Below the pieces are notes generated by a model. That model was not told the origin of the DNA. It saw nothing but the letters and a program-made list of their open reading frames with translations, and searched no databases. The translations under genes were made by a program, and so were the position numbers. From positions 1-26,800 of the forward strand of contig JAFGFV010000135.1 of assembly GCA_016930895.1 (NCBI GenBank): 26,800 nucleotides of DNA. The letters are read 5' to 3'. This document shows, one piece after another, positions 8,735-15,700 of the stretch (position 1 is its first letter; each line of letters opens with the position of its first letter). The DNA is from Spirochaetales bacterium (lineage in GTDB: Bacteria; Spirochaetota; Spirochaetia; SZUA-6; DRHE01).

Positions 8735-10041
8735 GGCGCGTATCGCTGTTCGGGTTCGACTTTGCCCTGCTCGGGGCGGCCCTGGCTCTCACGATCTTCG
8801 GGGTCCTGTTCGTCTACTCCAGCGGGATCGGCCTGGGTGGGGAGCTGAACTCCGACGAGTACATGCGCCAGATCATCTGGGCGGTCAGCGGACTGGCGCT
8901 CATGACCGGCGTGATCCTGGTGAGCTACAACCGGCTGCGGTCGGTTGCCCTGTACCTGTACGGGTTCATCAACCTGCTGCTGCTGGTCACCCTGCTGGTA
9001 GGCAGGGAGGTGCACGGGGCCCGCTCCTGGCTGGGGATCGGCGGTTTCGGGATCCAGCCCTCGGAGTTCGCCAAGGTCTTTACCGTGCTGTTCCTGGCCT
9101 CCTACTTCGCCAGGATCGGCAAGCGGCTCCAGAAGCTGCCGGGATTCCTGGGGGGGTTCGGGATCGTGCTGGTCCCCATGGGCCTGATACTCCTGCAGCC
9201 GGACATGGGCACGGCCCTGGTGTTCATCCCGATCTTCCTGTTCATGGCTTTCGCCGCGGGGGCCCCGCTGCGGTACGTGACGTACCTGCTGGCCGCGGGG
9301 GCGCTGGCCCTGGTTCTGGCGCTGTACCCCTCCTACCAACGCTTCATCCTCGGCAGCGAGCTGGGCCTGTTGGGGATGATCACGACCTTCGGGGTGGCTC
9401 GCTACTTCCTGGCCGCCCTGGCGCTGGTCGCGGCGCTCGCCTTCTGGGGATACCGCAGCTTCAAGCGCGGGTACTTCTACTGGATCCTGTACGCGGTGAG
9501 CCTGCTCCTGGTCGCTCTGGTGGGGGCCCTGGGGATCGGCAGGGTGCTCAAGGACTACCAGATCATGCGCTTCGTCGTGTTCCTGGATCCCCGGGTGGAT
9601 CCCCGGGGCGCAGGCTGGAACCTGATCCAGTCGGTCACCGCCGTGGGCTCCGGCGGGCTGCTCGGAAAAGGGTACCTTCAGGGCACGCAGAGCCACTACC
9701 AGTTCCTGCCCCAGCAGAGCACCGACTTCATCTTCTCGATCCTGGCCGAGGAGTGGGGGTTCGTGGGCGGCCTGGCGGTGTTCGCGCTGTTCCTGGTCAT
9801 CCTGATCCGGGGGATCCGGATCATGTACACGGCCCGGGACGACTTCGCCATGAACGTGTGCGCGGGACTCGTGGGGATGGTCTTCTTCCACGTGATCGTG
9901 AACGTCGGCATGGCCATGGGGATTATGCCCATCACCGGGATTCCGCTGTTCTTCCTCTCCTACGGGGGTTCGTCCCTCTGGACCGGGCTGATCGCCGTGG
10001 GGCTTCTGCTGAACATCCACCTGCGCCGGTACAGCCACTAG
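8731..10041 (+). CDS. rodA: SEDS-family peptidoglycan glycosyltransferase RodA
   Basis: A polytopic enzyme that polymerises lipid II into glycan strands together with PBP2. The 436 residues are highly hydrophobic. SEDS hallmarks are GARSWLGIGGFGIQPSEFAK (about 92-111), LLQPDMGTALVF, and GWNLIQSVTAVGSGGLLGKG followed by QSTDFIFSILAEEWGF, in which Asp332 lies in the conserved catalytic DFIF segment. The C-terminal MGIMPITGIPLFFLSYGGSS is also diagnostic. The GTG at 8731 overlaps the PBP2 stop; the open frame begins further upstream inside PBP2, but family similarity starts only at residue 1 here. The protein is about 60 residues longer than typical RodA owing to extra sequence near residues 190-270. 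Confidence 0.96.
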   Translation: MRRVSLFGFDFALLGAALALTIFGVLFVYSSGIGLGGELNSDEYMRQIIWAVSGLALMTGVILVSYNRLRSVALYLYGFINLLLLVTLLVGREVHGARSWLGIGGFGIQPSEFAKVFTVLFLASYFARIGKRLQKLPGFLGGFGIVLVPMGLILLQPDMGTALVFIPIFLFMAFAAGAPLRYVTYLLAAGALALVLALYPSYQRFILGSELGLLGMITTFGVARYFLAALALVAALAFWGYRSFKRGYFYWILYAVSLLLVALVGALGIGRVLKDYQIMRFVVFLDPRVDPRGAGWNLIQSVTAVGSGGLLGKGYLQGTQSHYQFLPQQSTDFIFSILAEEWGFVGGLAVFALFLVILIRGIRIMYTARDDFAMNVCAGLVGMVFFHVIVNVGMAMGIMPITGIPLFFLSYGGSSLWTGLIAVGLLLNIHLRRYSH

Positions 10042-10105
10042 CGGCAAAAAACATGCGAAGCCGATACGCCCGCCTGCCGAGGTAGATAGAAGAGAGCCGC
10101 TGCCC

Positions 10106-12220
10106 ATGATCTCCAGTCCCCTGCTGGCCCGCATCGAGACGTCCAAGAACTTGCCGACGCTGCCGCACATCCTCCTGCAGCTCATCGACACGTGCAATCG
10201 CAAGGAGAAGGGGATCAAGGAGCTTGCCCGGCTGATCAACCAGGACCCGTCGTTGAGCGAGCGGGTGCTGCGTCTGGTCAACTCCGCCTACTACAGCCTG
10301 AAGAAGAAGGTCAGCTCGATCGACCAGGCCCTGCTCCTGCTGGGCACCGATGCGATCAAGAACCTGGCGATCAGCTCGTCGATCTACCAGGTCTTCAACC
10401 GTCCCCGCAGCCGTTCCTCCTTCGACCTCAAGCTGTTCTGGTGGCACTCCCTGAGCTGCGGCGCGGTTTCGCGGCTGATCGCGGCCAAGATCGGCTACCC
10501 CTCCCCCGACGAGGCGTTCCTGTCCGGGCTTCTGCACGACATCGGCAAGATCCTTCTGTGGGTGAACTTCGAAGAGGAGTACGAGGTCATCCTTCGGGCC
10601 TCGGCCTACCAGAGCGACGCCCTGCTGAAGGGGGAACGGGAGCTCGGCCTGACGCACTCTCAGGCGGGGGCCTGGCTGGTCAGCCGGTGGAACCTCCATT
10701 CCTTTCTGCCGGACGCGGTGCTCTACCACCACGATCCCCTGGAGCGCATCCTACACGCCTCGCCGCTCGTGCAGATCGTCTACTCCGCCAACCGGCTGTG
10801 CCCGATGGTCCCGCAGGAGCAGGGCCAGGGGCAGGAGGTGCAGGCGGCAGCCAAGCTGCTGGGGCTCAAGCGGCAGGAGCTGGAGCAGCTGCGGGACAAG
10901 GCGGAGGCGGAGGTCCGGGAGCTGGCCGGTTCGCTGGACATCGAGATCAGCCCGCCGCTGGAGCAGGAGCTCGGGCTGTCCGCGGAGGACCAGGGCAAGT
11001 ATGACCAGCTCACCGACTGGGTGCGGGACATCTCCCTGCTGTACAGCAGCGCGGAGGCGCTCCTGCGCGCTTCCGGCGCGGAGGAGCTGCTCAAAGTAGC
11101 CCGGCAGGGGCTGCAGGTGCTCTTTGACCCCGACTCGGTGTGCTTTTTCCGCTACGAGCCGGAGCGGCTGATCGGCGTGGCCGCCGGCACCGACGATCCG
11201 CGCGACGAGATCCGGGAGCTGGTGATCCCGTTTCGCGAGGAGGCCAGCCTGCTCGTGCGCTCCCTTTCCGGTCGGGTCCTCGAGGACAGCCTGGCCCGCA
11301 AGCAGGGCCACAAGCTCACCATCCTGGATGAGCAGCTGGTCCGCTTCCTGGGGGGGGAGGGCTTCCTGTGCCTGCCCCTGAGCGCCGAATCCGAGCCGAT
11401 CGGGGTGCTGGTGCTGGGGGTCACGGCGGCCCAGCGCTCGCAGATCCTGGGCAAGCGGAAGCTCCTGGGTATGTTCGCCAACCTGGTGTCCCTCGCCATG
11501 TTCGCCAACCTGGTCAAGGAGCGGGAGGTGCAGCACATCCGGGAGGAGCGGGTCTCCGCCTCCAGCCTGCTGGCCCGGCGCATCGTGCACGAGGCCCACA
11601 ATCCCCTGGGGATCATCAACAACTACCTGAGCATCCTCGCCACGAAGCTCGTCGACAACGAGGCGGCCCAGGACGACTTGCGAATCGTGCGGGAGGAGAT
11701 CCGCCGGGTCTCCCAGATCATCAGCGAGCTGTCCAGCTTCTCCAACCACGGGGAAACCCCCCGCGAAGCGGTGGACGTGAACTCGGTGCTTTCGGACCTG
11801 GTCAAGATCTCGCAGGAAGCCCTGTGGCAGAAATCCAAGGTGCGGGTCCACCTGGGCCTGGAGCCCAAGCTCCCGCTGTTCAAGTCCGACAAGAACCGCC
11901 TCAAGCAGGTGGTGATCAACCTCCTGCGCAACGCGAGCGAAGCCATGCCCGGCGGAGGCAGCATCCACATCGAGTCCGCCCTGGAGCCCGGGGACCCGCA
12001 GTACATCGAGATCAGGGTCAAGGACGAAGGCCCCGGGATCGACCCGGAGATCCAGAAACGGCTGTTCGAGCCCTTCGTGAGCTCCAAAGGGCACGAGGGG
12101 CTGGGGCTTTCCATCGCCTACAACATCGTCAAGGACCTGGGCGGGGAGATCAGCTACCAGACCGGGACGGAGGGCGGCACCACCTTCCGGATCCGCATAC
12201 CGGTAGAGCCCGCGGGCTGA
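10106..12220 (+). CDS. HDOD / GAF-like / histidine kinase fusion
   Basis: A 704-residue soluble signalling protein with no TM helix seen. Domains: HDOD (about 10-215, an HD-like domain with LPTLPHILLQLI at the start and His144-Asp145 in LLHDIGK); a linker; a GAF-like region (about 325-460, with FFRYEPERLIGVAAG and FLCLPLSAESEPIGVLVLG); then a histidine kinase with phospho-acceptor His495 in RRIVHEAHNPLGIINN, the N box with Asn609 (NLLRNASEAM), the G1 box from Asp640 (DEGPGID) and the G2 box (GHEGLGLSIAYNIV). No receiver domain and no neighbouring response regulator are visible, so its partner is unknown. It starts 64 nt after rodA with a GA-rich Shine-Dalgarno (about 10087-10095) and may have its own promoter or extend the operon. 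Confidence 0.92.
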   Translation: MISSPLLARIETSKNLPTLPHILLQLIDTCNRKEKGIKELARLINQDPSLSERVLRLVNSAYYSLKKKVSSIDQALLLLGTDAIKNLAISSSIYQVFNRPRSRSSFDLKLFWWHSLSCGAVSRLIAAKIGYPSPDEAFLSGLLHDIGKILLWVNFEEEYEVILRASAYQSDALLKGERELGLTHSQAGAWLVSRWNLHSFLPDAVLYHHDPLERILHASPLVQIVYSANRLCPMVPQEQGQGQEVQAAAKLLGLKRQELEQLRDKAEAEVRELAGSLDIEISPPLEQELGLSAEDQGKYDQLTDWVRDISLLYSSAEALLRASGAEELLKVARQGLQVLFDPDSVCFFRYEPERLIGVAAGTDDPRDEIRELVIPFREEASLLVRSLSGRVLEDSLARKQGHKLTILDEQLVRFLGGEGFLCLPLSAESEPIGVLVLGVTAAQRSQILGKRKLLGMFANLVSLAMFANLVKEREVQHIREERVSASSLLARRIVHEAHNPLGIINNYLSILATKLVDNEAAQDDLRIVREEIRRVSQIISELSSFSNHGETPREAVDVNSVLSDLVKISQEALWQKSKVRVHLGLEPKLPLFKSDKNRLKQVVINLLRNASEAMPGGGSIHIESALEPGDPQYIEIRVKDEGPGIDPEIQKRLFEPFVSSKGHEGLGLSIAYNIVKDLGGEISYQTGTEGGTTFRIRIPVEPAG

Positions 12221-12234
12221 GGCCGTATTCCCCC

Positions 12235-12618
12235 ATGCAGCTGGTGACCGCGGCGCTGATCGAGAAGGAGGGCCTGATCCTGCTGGCCCGCCGTAAGAAG
12301 GGCAAGCACATGGGCGCCAAGTGGGAGTTCCCGGGCGGCAAGGTCGATCCCGGCGAGACCCCGGAGCAGTGCCTCGAGCGCGAGCTGCGGGAAGAGTTCT
12401 CGATCCGGGCCCGGGTCGGTGAGTACCTCGGCGCCGCGGACTACCACGAGGGGGACCTCCACCTGGACATACGGCTGTACCGCACCGAGCACCTGGCCGG
12501 GGAGTTCCAGCTCCACGAGCACGAAGAGATCCGCTGGGTGGAGCCGCAGCGCCTGCTGGATTTCGACCTGGCGGATTCGGACCGCCGCCTGGCAGGCCGC
12601 CTGCTCGACCGGTTCTGA
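12235..12618 (+). CDS. MutT-type Nudix hydrolase
   Basis: A small pyrophosphohydrolase, 127 residues, probably of the 8-oxo-dGTP-cleaning MutT group (WEFPGGKVDPGE is typical). The Nudix box runs from Gly35 to Ile57: Gly35, Glu41, Arg49-Glu50-Leu51, Glu53-Glu54 are all present; the usual glycine near the end is Ser56. A C-terminal IRWVEPQRLLDFDLADSDR resembles the MutT segment that closes the active site. The ATG at 12235 is 14 nt after the kinase stop, with only TGAGG at the stop itself as a possible ribosome site, so translation may be coupled. Substrate specificity is inferred from family likeness. Confidence 0.9.
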   Translation: MQLVTAALIEKEGLILLARRKKGKHMGAKWEFPGGKVDPGETPEQCLERELREEFSIRARVGEYLGAADYHEGDLHLDIRLYRTEHLAGEFQLHEHEEIRWVEPQRLLDFDLADSDRRLAGRLLDRF

Positions 12619-12636
12619 CCGCCGATGGGGCCCAGC

Positions 12637-12666
12637 TTGACAGCCCCGGGACACTGAAAGTATGTT
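12637..12666 (+). promoter_or_regulatory. Promoter of the two-TM protein gene, consistent with a leaderless transcript
   Basis: A perfect -35 TTGACA (12637-12642), an 18-nt spacer and TATGTT (12661-12666, four of six matches). Only nine bases separate the -10 from the ATG at 12676, so transcription should begin within about three bases of the start codon. Confidence 0.6.
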
Positions 12667-12675
12667 TACCACAGG

Positions 12676-13446
12676 ATGGCCGGCAAGGACGGGTCGTACG
12701 TTTTCCATGTCTACCGCAAGGACGGCACCTCGCTGTTCCTGCACCCCTTTCGCAACCCCGACAAGGTGGTGGCACAGCTGGAGCGCCAGCCCGTGCTGGG
12801 GCGCTACGGTGCGGAGCCTCGGGTGGAGGCCCTGACCCTGTTCCGCAACGAGCTGTACCGGCAGGTCGAGGCCGGGGTGCGGAGCTGGATCAGCGACAGG
12901 CGCTTCATTCCCAAGTTCCTGATCTCCGCGGGAATCTTCGTCCTAACCTACTTCTTCATGTCCTTCGTGATCCGCGACCCGATTCCGGTGATCGACGAGA
13001 TCGCCGTGGGCCTGGGCCTTGCAATCGGAGCCTTCGTGCTGCAGGGCCGCCGGGACCTGAACTCGAAGCTCGCCACCGAGAAACGCCTGGCCCTGAGAGT
13101 CAGCGTCGACCGGATCGTGTTTCGGGAGAGCGAGTTCGTGAAGCAGGTGGAGTCGGCCCTGCACCGCCACGAGACCGGGAGCTTTGAAGAGGTGGTCGGG
13201 GAGATCGTCGAGCCGGCGCAGGCCGAGCTCGGCGGTGCATACCGCGAGGAGGCTTCCAAGTTTCTCGAGCTGTTGGAGAGCCGCTTCGATTTCCACAGGC
13301 TACAGCGCGAAGAGAAGACCCTGCGGCGGCTCCTGGTCAGCAAGTCCGACCGGCACATGTCCCGCCTGTTCGAGTCCAAGAAGTACGATCTTCCGCTCTA
13401 CGCCGTGTACAAGAGCTTCAAGAAGACGGTGGCGACTCCGCGCTAG
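12676..13446 (+). CDS. Conserved-looking two-TM membrane protein of unknown function
   Basis: I do not recognise this 256-residue protein. Visible parts are a hydrophilic N-terminal domain (1-75), two adjacent TM helices (about 78-99 and 103-123, separated by RDPIPVID), and a charged helical C-terminal domain (125-256) containing LLESRFDFHRLQREEKTLRRLL. Both soluble parts should lie on the same side, probably the cytoplasm, given the many Arg and Lys residues flanking the helices. It has its own consensus-like promoter with almost no leader. The 3' end overlaps the convergent rex gene by 29 bp, so antisense pairing of the two mRNAs is possible. The exact start is supported mainly by the promoter geometry. 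Confidence 0.72.
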   Translation: MAGKDGSYVFHVYRKDGTSLFLHPFRNPDKVVAQLERQPVLGRYGAEPRVEALTLFRNELYRQVEAGVRSWISDRRFIPKFLISAGIFVLTYFFMSFVIRDPIPVIDEIAVGLGLAIGAFVLQGRRDLNSKLATEKRLALRVSVDRIVFRESEFVKQVESALHRHETGSFEEVVGEIVEPAQAELGGAYREEASKFLELLESRFDFHRLQREEKTLRRLLVSKSDRHMSRLFESKKYDLPLYAVYKSFKKTVATPR

Positions 13447-14107
13447 GCCCGTCGGCCTTCACCTTCTTGAGATAGTGGGACAGCAGGGCGAGGCCGATGG
13501 CCATGTTCTCGTTGCGGACGATCACTCCTGGGGCCACGGACAGCTGCGTGGGGGCGAAATTCCAGATGGCCTTGATCCCGAGCTCGACGAGGCGGTCGCA
13601 GATGTCCTGGGCGCTCTGCTTGGGGACCGTCAGGATCCCGATTCCGACGTCGAAGCTCTTGACCACTCGGGGAAGCGATTCCAGCGGCAGGATCGTGAAG
13701 GGACCGACCACCTTGCCGGTCTTGGAGGGATCGCTGTCGAACACGGCCACGAGCTTGACCCCGTACTCGCTCAAGCCGGGGTACTCGATCAGGGCGGAGC
13801 CCAGCTTGCCGACGCCCACCAGGATCGCCGTGTTCTCCACGTTGATGCCCAGGAACTCAGCGATGGCCCCGCGGAGGCCGCTCACCGAGTACCCGGCCTT
13901 GGGCTTGCCCTTGTAACCGATCACCGACACGTCCTTGCGAACCTGGGTGTCGTCGACCTGGAAGAAGGCGGCCAGGTACTTGGAGGAGACGAACCGCTCG
14001 CCCTGCTGCTCCAGCTCCGATAGGATTTGGTGATAGGATGGTATGCGCCTGAGGGTCTGGAGCGGGATGACTGCCTTGGGCTTGGCGGACTCGCCGGGGG
14101 TCTTCAA
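13418..14107 (-). CDS. rex: Redox-sensing transcriptional repressor Rex
   Basis: A dimeric repressor that senses the NADH/NAD+ ratio and controls fermentation and respiration genes. The 229 residues contain an N-terminal winged helix (about 15-85; TLRRIPSYHQIL, then DDTQVRKDVSVIGYKGKPKAGY with the recognition helix) and a Rossmann fold with the nucleotide loop Gly98-Val-Gly100-Lys-Leu-Gly103, FDSDPSKTG after strand 2, and the C-terminal swap helix IGLALLSHYLKK. The start must be the TTG at 14107: a TGA lies two codons upstream in frame and there is no ATG or GTG before the winged helix. There is no Shine-Dalgarno. No Rex-type operator (TTGTGAAN4TTCACAA-like) was seen by eye upstream of it or elsewhere in the window. 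Confidence 0.93.
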   Translation of the reverse strand: MKTPGESAKPKAVIPLQTLRRIPSYHQILSELEQQGERFVSSKYLAAFFQVDDTQVRKDVSVIGYKGKPKAGYSVSGLRGAIAEFLGINVENTAILVGVGKLGSALIEYPGLSEYGVKLVAVFDSDPSKTGKVVGPFTILPLESLPRVVKSFDVGIGILTVPKQSAQDICDRLVELGIKAIWNFAPTQLSVAPGVIVRNENMAIGLALLSHYLKKVKADGPSAESPPSS

Positions 14108-14115
14108 GGTGGTTC

Positions 14116-14145
14116 AAAGTACCTTACTCGAGCGCTTGCGGTCAA
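14116..14145 (-). promoter_or_regulatory. Candidate rex promoter, very close to the start codon
   Basis: On the minus strand, TTGACC (14145 to 14140), an 18-nt spacer and TACTTT (14121 to 14116). Eight bases separate the -10 from the TTG start at 14107. The -35 is strong and the -10 moderate (four of six). It predicts a transcript beginning at or next to the start codon. The element lies in the 60-bp gap after the UPF0164-like gene, so rex can be expressed alone. Confidence 0.5.
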
Positions 14146-14167
14146 GCGCCGGCAGGCCCCGCGCAGG

Positions 14168-15409
14168 CTACTCCAGCTCGAGCTGGTCGTCCATCTCCTG
14201 CTGCAGGCGAAGCGCCCTTTCGGCGGTGGCGATGTTCTCCCGGGCAGGGAGGAAACCCGGGTCCAAGGCCAGGGCTTCGTTCCACTTGCTGATGGCCTCG
14301 CTCAACCTGCCGTTGGCGTACGCCTCCAGTCCCTCCAGGTAGAGCTCGTCGACCTGCCGTTGCTTCTGGGCCCGCCCCCGGTCCCCGAGGTGCAGCTTGG
14401 CCTCGACGCTGAACTTGTCCGCCGGGTTCAGCCGCCCGCTCAGGTCCAGGTTGTAGTTCACCACGAAGCTCACCTTGTCCAGGTCGACGGCGCTGCCGAG
14501 GCTGATGCGGGGGTTGTCTCCCCGCAGCTGGAAGCCCCCCTGCAGGGACAGGAAGTCGGTCACGGTGACCGAGAGGCCGCTTGCCACGAACCACTGCTCA
14601 GCCGGGTAGACGCTGGGATTGAGGCTGAAGGGCAGGTTGAAGTCAAAGGCCCAGGTCACCGGACGGAGGGCAGAGTAGGCGATGCCGAAGGTGGCCATGG
14701 TGGGCAGCGGATCCCCCAGGGCCGGCAGTCCCAGGTTCTTGATCACGGCCCCGACCGAGAAGTTCTTGGACCGCGAAATGAAGAACTTGAGGAAGTTGAC
14801 CCGCGTCAGGAGGCCCACGTCGATCATCCCGGTCAGCACGGACTGGTCGGGGTAGATCTCGGTCGGCACGCTCCGGTAGGCCGCCTTGAGGTTGGCTCCG
14901 ACTGCGAGTCCGTAGAAGGAGTAGCTGCGCAGGAAGTTGTACGAGACGTTCATGGTAGCGATGCTCTCGGAGATGTAGCCCCGGCTCTCCCGATCGCCCC
15001 ACTCGTTGTATTCGGTGAACGGCAGAAAAAGGAACTTGCCGCCGAAGCCGATCCCCAGGTCCTCCAGCGGCTCCTTGAAGCGCATCGTATAGACCACGCC
15101 CTCGAGGTTCGAATCCGCGATCCAGCTGTGGTGGTAGAACGACAGCTCGCTTTTTTCGAGCGTAGAGCTGGCCGACGGGTTGGACTCCAGGTAGCCTGCG
15201 TCATCCGAGACCGCCGTGTAGGCGGTGCCCATGCCCTCCAGGCGGCCGCCCAGGGGGATCAGCAGGGTGGGGAAGGCAGTCAGTCCCGTGTTCGGGTCGG
15301 CGAACCACTCGAAGGCCTCGGCGAAGTTGTAGTAAAAGCCCGAGAGGTCCGCGAAGGCCGGGCTGAGGCAGAAGAGGAGTACTGCGGCGGCTACGAGTAC
15401 CCGTTTCAT
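14168..15409 (-). CDS. UPF0164-like outer-membrane beta-barrel protein with C-terminal TPR
   Basis: A 413-residue exported protein. The signal peptide is MKRVLVAAAVLLFCLSPAFA with cleavage expected after Ala20. The mature part begins with LIPLGGRLEGMGTAYTAVSDDAGYLESNPSAS, the pattern of the spirochaete UPF0164 and PorV/FadL-like families, then alternating beta strands suited to an outer-membrane barrel (to about residue 345). The last 65 or so residues are helical and TPR-like (LYLEGLEAYANGRLSEAISKWNEALALDPGF), an addition to a barrel that should lie in the periplasm. The start at 15409 is chosen because the signal peptide begins there; the upstream frame codes for arginine- and glycine-rich noise. 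UPF0164 function is not settled; long-chain fatty-acid uptake has been suggested for related proteins. Confidence 0.72.
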   Translation of the reverse strand: MKRVLVAAAVLLFCLSPAFADLSGFYYNFAEAFEWFADPNTGLTAFPTLLIPLGGRLEGMGTAYTAVSDDAGYLESNPSASSTLEKSELSFYHHSWIADSNLEGVVYTMRFKEPLEDLGIGFGGKFLFLPFTEYNEWGDRESRGYISESIATMNVSYNFLRSYSFYGLAVGANLKAAYRSVPTEIYPDQSVLTGMIDVGLLTRVNFLKFFISRSKNFSVGAVIKNLGLPALGDPLPTMATFGIAYSALRPVTWAFDFNLPFSLNPSVYPAEQWFVASGLSVTVTDFLSLQGGFQLRGDNPRISLGSAVDLDKVSFVVNYNLDLSGRLNPADKFSVEAKLHLGDRGRAQKQRQVDELYLEGLEAYANGRLSEAISKWNEALALDPGFLPARENIATAERALRLQQEMDDQLELE

Positions 15410-15417
15410 CGCTACTA

Positions 15418-15423
15418 AGTATA
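15418..15423 (-). promoter_or_regulatory. -10 element next to the UPF0164-like gene
   Basis: TATACT on the minus strand, five of six matches, ends eight bases before the ATG at 15409. No convincing -35 is visible 16-18 nt upstream. No Shine-Dalgarno lies between it and the start codon, so a leaderless mRNA is the simplest reading. Confidence 0.4.
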
Positions 15424-15610
15424 CCTCGATCTCCCCCGAGATTCCATCGGCTCCGGGACGCCCGGAGGACCCCGCTGCGTTCGCGCGAGCCGCGGCGCGC
15501 CCGCGCACCCGGCATATTCAGAGTATCGGAGGATCCGCCTCCGGGGGCCAGCCCCGAAATCGAGCTCGTGTCTCGCCGCACCTCCCGGGGTCGCGGAATC
15601 GGTCAGCGGG
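15424..15610. other. Non-coding spacer between divergent genes, no gene seen
   Basis: A GC-rich spacer with no plausible gene. It contains two small inverted repeats: CGGAGG / CCTCCG at 15527-15543 (five-base loop) and CGGGG / CCCCG just after it. It probably carries upstream control sites for the two divergent transcripts. I see no known operator. Confidence 0.4.
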
Positions 15611-15646
15611 TGATTAATTTCGGTCGATAATGATATAGATTATACT
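15611..15646 (+). promoter_or_regulatory. AT-rich promoter island for the TPR/phosphatase operon
   Basis: A sharp AT-rich stretch in a GC-rich region holding several -10-like hexamers: GATAAT (15626-15631), TATAGA preceded by TG as an extended -10 (15631-15639), and TATACT (15641-15646). There is no clear -35. On the minus strand the same stretch contains a perfect TATAAT (15644 to 15639) that could fire toward the UPF0164-like gene. A + strand start at about 15646-15653 would fall on or just before the ATG at 15650, which favours the downstream TTG at 15701 as the start codon. Confidence 0.45.
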
Positions 15647-15700
15647 AGGATGTCATTCCCGGGGTCCCCGCCAGCCGCGCTAGCGGGGAAGGACAGAGGT

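Noticed and set aside
12619..12675. A terminator between the MutT gene and the two-TM gene
   Set aside because: GGGGCCC is a short palindrome but no stem followed by T residues is present; the region is better read as a promoter.
14027..15418. A 463-residue open frame on the + strand opposite the UPF0164-like gene
   Set aside because: It is an antisense shadow caused by high GC; its product is a low-complexity Val/Leu/Glu/Gly/Arg mixture with no domain, while the minus strand has a signal peptide and a family-like sequence.
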